Source: CAYQCE01 sp964415885
Lineage (GTDB): Bacteria > Zixibacteria > MSB-5A5 > JAABVY01 > JAHJOQ01
Assembly: GCA_964415885.1 (NCBI GenBank)
Contig: CAYQCE010000012.1
Span: 1 to 64,000, forward strand
Length of the DNA stretch: 64,000 nt
Reading direction: 5' to 3'
Made by a program: the position numbers and the translations under genes. The notes under the pieces were generated by a model. The model saw nothing but the letters and a program-made list of their open reading frames with translations, searched no databases and had not been told where the DNA came from. Positions within the stretch are counted from its first letter, which is position 1, and every line of letters begins with the position of its first letter. This document shows positions 60,127 to 64,000 of the stretch, one piece after another.

Positions 60127-60660
60127 ATGAACATGGATGTTAACTCGAAAAACACCGGCGGTAACTGGCAGGTGCAAGTTGAGCAGAAGGGACCGAAGAA
60201 CAATCTTCAGCGCAGGCGCTACGTTCGACTCGACATCACCTCTCCCGTCGAAATAAAGCTCCTCGTGAAACCAGAGGGCGAGAACGCCGAACCTGGTTTG
60301 ATCCCTTACAGGGGAGAGGTCCTGAATGTATCCGCGGGTGGTGTATTGATCGAGTCTGAGGAAGCGCTGCCGGAGGATCATTACATAGTCATGGAACTCG
60401 AACTGAACGGCACCGATCGTGTCAGCGGAATCGTCGGAAAGGTCAAGCGCGCCGAAGCCGAGAGCGAATCATGCTATCTCATCGGCGTAGAATTCTGTAC
60501 GAAAGAGGACATAGACGAGAACTGTCCGGACGACTATCGTCGTCTCCTCGGAGAACGGTGCGTGAGTTTCACGGAGAAAGTCCGGGAGCTTCTGAACAAG
60601 TATGTCTTCAACGAGAAGGTCAACGAAAAGGTCAAGGAGAATTCGCGGGAGGCACAGTGA
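60127..60660 (+). CDS. Single-domain PilZ protein
   Basis: 177 residues with R-R-R-Y-V-R-L-D (Arg30 and Arg34) and N-V-S-A-G-G-V (67-73), both c-di-GMP-binding motifs intact, and a helical, Lys/Glu-rich C-terminal tail (V-N-E-K-V-K-E-N). It follows another PilZ gene; the shared motifs suggest duplication. AGGAGG precedes the ATG. No GGDEF or EAL gene lies in the window. Confidence 0.88.
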   Translation: MNMDVNSKNTGGNWQVQVEQKGPKNNLQRRRYVRLDITSPVEIKLLVKPEGENAEPGLIPYRGEVLNVSAGGVLIESEEALPEDHYIVMELELNGTDRVSGIVGKVKRAEAESESCYLIGVEFCTKEDIDENCPDDYRRLLGERCVSFTEKVRELLNKYVFNEKVNEKVKENSREAQ

Positions 60661-61280
60661 TGAGATCGAGGTCGTTTTCGCTGTTTGCCTGCCTGATTGT
60701 TGTATTCCTCTGTGAATCTTCGAGTGTCGGAGCGAGCCAGAGATCATATGGATTGTGCCTGCGATATGCAGAGGTGACATTCCACGAATTGGAACTTGAA
60801 GAACGGATTTACAATCGTGTTGTAGCGAATCCGCGTGTCCGGATCACTCCGCCGGGAGTTGTCGACAGCATGATTCGCGAAGTCGATCGTTTCGGAAGTG
60901 ATATATATGTCCCGGAGCTGATGACGGAGCTTGCGAACAGTATAGATGTCAGATACCTGGTGTGGCTGAAAGTCGAGAAGGCCGGCGTAGAACAGAAGGA
61001 TCATACTCTCGTTCCCTATCTTTTCAGAAGTCACAGTCGAAAGTACCGCATGGAAGTGCGCATGTTCGTGCTGGATGTAAAGAGTGGTAAAACAGTCGTA
61101 TCCGAATTCTTCGATGCAAAGAAGGACGGCCCTTCGGCGTTGTCATACCTGGATTACGACGAAAGCGACCCCAAGCTCTTCAACAGTTACAGCAAGGTTG
61201 CACGTGCCTTCGACGAGATGGAAGAGGAGATCTCGGACAAGATAGCCTTTGAGATGCTGAAACTGACTCATCGGAGATAG
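60660..61280 (+). CDS. Secreted protein of unknown function, 206 aa
   Basis: The start ATG overlaps the PilZ stop by one base (TGATG). A signal peptide (R-S-R-S-F-S-L-F-A-C-L-I-V-V-F-L-C to about V-G-A-S) leads a mixed alpha/beta domain with V-R-I-T-P-P-G-V and Y-R-M-E-V-R-M-F-V-L-D-V-K-S-G-K-T-V, a pattern reminiscent of periplasmic CsgG/FlgT-like nucleotide-fold lipoprotein partners but without a lipobox. Not assigned. A longer frame within the PilZ gene is rejected. Confidence 0.65.
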   Translation: MRSRSFSLFACLIVVFLCESSSVGASQRSYGLCLRYAEVTFHELELEERIYNRVVANPRVRITPPGVVDSMIREVDRFGSDIYVPELMTELANSIDVRYLVWLKVEKAGVEQKDHTLVPYLFRSHSRKYRMEVRMFVLDVKSGKTVVSEFFDAKKDGPSALSYLDYDESDPKLFNSYSKVARAFDEMEEEISDKIAFEMLKLTHRR

Positions 61281-61281
61281 A

Positions 61282-63030
61282 ATGGATCCCGCTTCGACAG
61301 AACAACCGAGAGTTGACTCAGAACGTCTGTCCATTCCTTTCGACTCGATCCGGGAGCCGTACCTGGTTCTCTCTCCCGAGGACGATCTGGTGCTGGCAAA
61401 CGGCGCGGCGATGGAGTCCCTTGACACCAGTCGAACTTTGACGATTTCGGAATTGGAAAAGATACTCTCGACTGATATCCGTTCGTCAGCCGAACATGTA
61501 GTTGCCAGCGGAGAGACAGTCGAATTAGACATCTGCGGTCCATCCGATCTCGAAGGGTCCAGCCGCAGGTTCAGGATGAGAATGTCCTGTTGCTTTGATG
61601 TTCCGTTGAACTCGACCAGGTCCTGTATCGTCCGTTTGAAGGACAGCACCGATGAGTTTGCACTCGAGGATCGCCTGACGCTGGTCGAAACGGAATTGTC
61701 AATCGTATCGCAGGTCAGCGCTCAACTTGGATCTATTATGGACAGTGAAGAGATCCACAAGATCATCCTGATAGCGGTGACCGCCAGAGAGGGGCTAGGT
61801 TTCAACCGAGCGTTCCTGTTTCGGTGTGACGATCAGTGTGAGTACCTGCTCGGATCTCACGCCCTCGGGCCGATCGACGCTGATGAGGCTGGCCGGATAT
61901 GGAATTCGATACCTGATGATGGCTCCGATTTAAGGACTATTATCAGCCGATACAGACGCACCGTGAGATTCGAAAATGTGACCTTGGACGGGCGCGTCAA
62001 AGGCGTCAAGATTCCCGTTACGGATAATCGAAGCACCGTTCGCGACGCAATCACGCGTGGCGAAGCAATGCACGTTACAGACAGAACGAAGCTCGACTAC
62101 ATTTCGGAATGCACTGGTGGACTTTTAGGTCAATCCGAAGTCGCCGTAGCTCCTCTTGCAGCTCAGAAGAGCGTGCTGGGACTGATTATTGCGGACAATG
62201 ACATCACCGGCAGCCCGATCAGCAATGATGAAGTAGATCAGCTTCAGATGTTCGCCTCGCAGTGCGCGATGGCACTTGAACGCGCGAAGCTCTACGAACG
62301 GCTCGAGAACAACCTCAAGGAACTGGCACTGACCAACCGCAAGCTGGAGAGGACGCAGCGGGAGATCGTTCGTATCGAACGTCTCTCTCTTATGGGCGAG
62401 CTGTCTTACAGGATAGCGCATGAGTTGCGCAACCCGCTCACCATAATAGGCGGTTTCGCGAGCCTGCTATCCAGGGCGAAGGGCATGGAGTCGACCGAGA
62501 AGGAGCGCGCACAGGTCATACAGAAGGAGTGCAGGAGGATCGAAAAACAGCTTGATGAGCTGCTTGATTATTCCAGATCGTATTCGCAGGAGGAGATTGA
62601 GGTTGATCTTAAAGAAATCGTGATTGGTGCTCTCGACATGGTCTATCCGAGGCTGTCGAGCAGTGTTTTCATGCTGGACACTGATCAGCACTCCGAGACC
62701 TGCAGCATCTGGGCTCACAAGGATCAGCTGCTCCATGGAATATACAACATCTTCTTGATTCTCGATGAACTGAGCGGTGATTCGCTTAAATGGCGAATAT
62801 CAATCTACTGCAGAGACAATCGCGCGATCATAGACCTGCTGCCGGATGAGAGTACCATGGGACGGGATGAATCGATTGATGTTGTGCGAAACTTCGTGCG
62901 CGGAAGAGTAGGAAAGAGCGGGTTGAAGCTCTCCCTTGCGAGCGAGACAATACGGTACAACGGCGGAGAGGTCGGGTTCTCCATAGATAAGAGCAGCCCC
63001 AGAGTATACTTGAGTTTTGACAGAGGGTGA
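61282..63030 (+). CDS. GAF-containing sensor histidine kinase with degenerate ATP-binding domain
   Basis: Soluble, 582 residues: a PAS-like region (about 18-125), a GAF domain (about 150-335), a coiled coil, and HisKA with M-G-E-L-S-Y-R-I-A-H-E-L-R-N-P-L-T-I-I-G-G (His380). The HATPase region (about 440-580) has lost its motifs: the N box reads I-Y-N-I-F-L-I-L, the D-x-G-x-G box reads D-L-L-P-D-E-S-T-M-G, and the G-x-G-L-G box reads G-K-S-G-L-K-L. It may be a dimerisation/signal hub that does not phosphorylate, or a strongly diverged kinase. Followed by a receiver-only protein and a coiled-coil protein. Confidence 0.8.
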   Translation: MDPASTEQPRVDSERLSIPFDSIREPYLVLSPEDDLVLANGAAMESLDTSRTLTISELEKILSTDIRSSAEHVVASGETVELDICGPSDLEGSSRRFRMRMSCCFDVPLNSTRSCIVRLKDSTDEFALEDRLTLVETELSIVSQVSAQLGSIMDSEEIHKIILIAVTAREGLGFNRAFLFRCDDQCEYLLGSHALGPIDADEAGRIWNSIPDDGSDLRTIISRYRRTVRFENVTLDGRVKGVKIPVTDNRSTVRDAITRGEAMHVTDRTKLDYISECTGGLLGQSEVAVAPLAAQKSVLGLIIADNDITGSPISNDEVDQLQMFASQCAMALERAKLYERLENNLKELALTNRKLERTQREIVRIERLSLMGELSYRIAHELRNPLTIIGGFASLLSRAKGMESTEKERAQVIQKECRRIEKQLDELLDYSRSYSQEEIEVDLKEIVIGALDMVYPRLSSSVFMLDTDQHSETCSIWAHKDQLLHGIYNIFLILDELSGDSLKWRISIYCRDNRAIIDLLPDESTMGRDESIDVVRNFVRGRVGKSGLKLSLASETIRYNGGEVGFSIDKSSPRVYLSFDRG

Positions 63031-63034
63031 AAAA

Positions 63035-63394
63035 ATGCCGGAACGAATACTTGTAATCGATGACGAGGCAAACATCTGCAGCCTCTTCGCTGCTGAACTT
63101 GAATCCGAGGGATGGGATGTTGAATGCGCGAATGACTCCAAAAGTGCACTGGACAAGATTGCGAAGGGTAACTTTTCGCTCGTCGTGCTCGACATCAAGC
63201 TTGGAGACGAGGATGGTCTTGATGTGCTCGCGAAAATAAAGGAGGCGCACGGCGATCTCCCGGTCGTACTTAGCTCTGCATACAGCGTGTATAAGAGTGA
63301 TTTCAAGTCCTGGCTTGCCGACGATTACGTCGTGAAGTCATCGGATCTCACGGACCTGAAGGCCAAGATACGGGAGCTTGTGAGTTTTGACTGA
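63035..63394 (+). CDS. Stand-alone response-regulator receiver domain
   Basis: A 119-residue CheY-like fold without an output domain. The acidic pair D-D (9-10), the phospho-acceptor Asp53 (V-V-L-D-I-K-L), the switch Ser80 and the conserved Lys101 (Y-V-V-K-S) are all present. The start is placed at ATG 63035, with GAGGG upstream, rather than the TTG at 63017. Four bases after the sensor-kinase gene, so likely its partner or a target of a chemotaxis-type kinase. Confidence 0.92.
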   Translation: MPERILVIDDEANICSLFAAELESEGWDVECANDSKSALDKIAKGNFSLVVLDIKLGDEDGLDVLAKIKEAHGDLPVVLSSAYSVYKSDFKSWLADDYVVKSSDLTDLKAKIRELVSFD

Positions 63395-63746
63395 GAAACA
63401 GAAGACAGGATTCGGCCAGCCGACGAAGATTGACAAGAGCAAAGTGGAAGGCCTGATCGAGGATATCCGCCTTGCGGCCCTGAATATAGCGATAACCGCC
63501 TCGAAACTCTCGATCGAAGGTGATTCACGCATCGTGATTCGAAGGAAGATCGGGGAATTGGTCAGTCTCTCACTCGATACAGTAAATCAGCTCGCACATG
63601 TGATGAAGAAAATGACCGGCGAGTCGCAGGAGGCGGAGCGCGATCCCGAAGAACATTATGCAGAAGTCAAGCAGATTGAGAATACGATTAACCAGAAGGT
63701 CGCTGAGATAGCGCAGCTTCTTGCCGCGGCCGGACTCGACGAGTGA
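63387..63746 (+). CDS. Small coiled-coil protein of unknown function, 119 aa
   Basis: TTG start overlapping the receiver gene by 8 bases. The sequence is helical throughout (R-L-A-A-L-N-I-A-I-T-A-S-K-L ... K-I-G-E-L-V-S-L-S-L-D-T-V-N-Q-L-A-H-V-M-K-K-M ... N-T-I-N-Q-K-V-A-E-I-A-Q-L-L), with heptad patterns and an acidic loop. Possibly an adaptor in the kinase-receiver module. No family recognised. Confidence 0.65.
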   Translation: MTEKQKTGFGQPTKIDKSKVEGLIEDIRLAALNIAITASKLSIEGDSRIVIRRKIGELVSLSLDTVNQLAHVMKKMTGESQEAERDPEEHYAEVKQIENTINQKVAEIAQLLAAAGLDE

Positions 63747-63870
63747 CATTGAGTCGCAATTGTCTGAAACCTCTAAATCGTCATCACGAAATAGCTTATC
63801 TGCCGTCAACGGGTTCAGTCCCGGTGTAATCTTCCGATATAGGATACAGGCGAATTAGAAAGGACTCAGT

Positions 63871-64000
63871 TTGATTGAACGCCAACACAGAGTTCTCTTT
63901 TTGGCGGTTTCGGAGGGGGGACCGCCGATAGTCCACTCCATCCTGTCCCAGCTTCCTGCGGGATTCCCGGTGCCCATCGTAATCGCGCAGGTGTTTCGAT
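63871..64000 (+). CDS. CheB-like methylesterase-domain protein, N-terminal part only (runs off the window)
   Basis: From TTG 63871 (AAAGGA upstream) the visible 43 residues read L-F-L-A-V-S-E-G-G-P-P-I-V-H-S-I-L and L-P-A-G-F-P-V-P-I-V-I-A-Q-V-F-R, matching the start of the CheB catalytic domain (G-A-S-T-G-G ... Q-H-M). It lacks the usual N-terminal receiver domain. The nucleophile Ser is kept (S-E-G-G), but the catalytic His of Q-H-M is Val (Q-V-F), so methylesterase activity is doubtful. The rest of the gene is outside the window. Confidence 0.65.
   Translation, partial: MIERQHRVLFLAVSEGGPPIVHSILSQLPAGFPVPIVIAQVFR

Noticed and set aside
1..64000. tRNA and rRNA genes
   Set aside because: No cloverleaf-like or rRNA-like sequence was noticed in the gaps, all of which are short; a covariance-model scan could still find small RNAs.

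Overview
The window comes from a Gram-negative (diderm), flagellated bacterium. Evidence: an mlaEFD lipid-transport operon, a predicted outer-membrane beta-barrel protein ending in Phe, a lipobox protein, sigma-54-type promoters and a peritrichous-style flagellar operon with flhF/flhG/fliA. Base composition looks moderately GC-rich and even along the window. No rRNA, tRNA, phage or CRISPR array was seen. The mix of genes (a DUF2225 protein, IleS with an EMHKS signature, an ethylbenzene-dehydrogenase-like lipoprotein, a FliM/FliN-rich flagellar cluster) fits a poorly cultured lineage near the FCB/Zixibacteria-type phyla; that placement is a guess.

Region 1 (1-12.6 kb) is housekeeping and accessory genes in small operons: a catalytically dead archaemetzincin paired with a small Cys protein; deoC with an RpiB-like protein that has a microcompartment-style N-terminus; a methyltransferase; a carboxy-terminal processing protease; mlaD-mlaF-mlaE; a PP-loop tRNA-thiolation-like protein; a secreted Cys-rich protein; an NSS symporter; and a beta-barrel protein. 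A dispersed palindromic element lies at 12480-12591, and a fragment of the same family starts the window.

Region 2 (12.6-33 kb) holds ileS, rtcA, a MATE exporter and an ACT-domain protein. It then holds a same-strand signalling run: an OppA-like binding protein overlapping an NtrY-like histidine kinase, an NtrC-type sigma-54 activator, a CPBP protease and a GAF-RsbU phosphatase. An EB_dh-like lipoprotein, a 4-hydroxybutyryl-CoA-dehydratase-like protein with altered ligands, ogt, an M29 aminopeptidase, a repeat-rich stretch around a GIY-YIG gene, and a tandem GNAT protein follow.

Region 3 (33-40.5 kb) is a tightly packed core operon: HNH, trpS, scpA, scpB, rluB-like, cmk, plsC, then rpsA from its own promoter and closed by a clear terminator.

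Region 4 (40.7-64 kb) is the late/export part of a flagellar locus. A canonical sigma-54 promoter at 40721 drives motE-fliK-flgD-TIGR02530-flgE-flbD-fliL-fliM-fliN-fliO-fliP-fliQ. A second at 50669 drives fliR-flhB-flhA-flhF-flhG-fliA, followed by small uncharacterised proteins, a DUF2225 protein, two PilZ proteins, a secreted protein, a histidine kinase with a degenerate ATPase domain, a stand-alone receiver, a coiled-coil protein and the start of a CheB-like gene that seems to lack the catalytic His. fliE/F/G/H/I/J, flgB/C and motA/B are not in the window. The NtrC-type regulator at 22.7 kb is a reasonable candidate activator for the two sigma-54 promoters.
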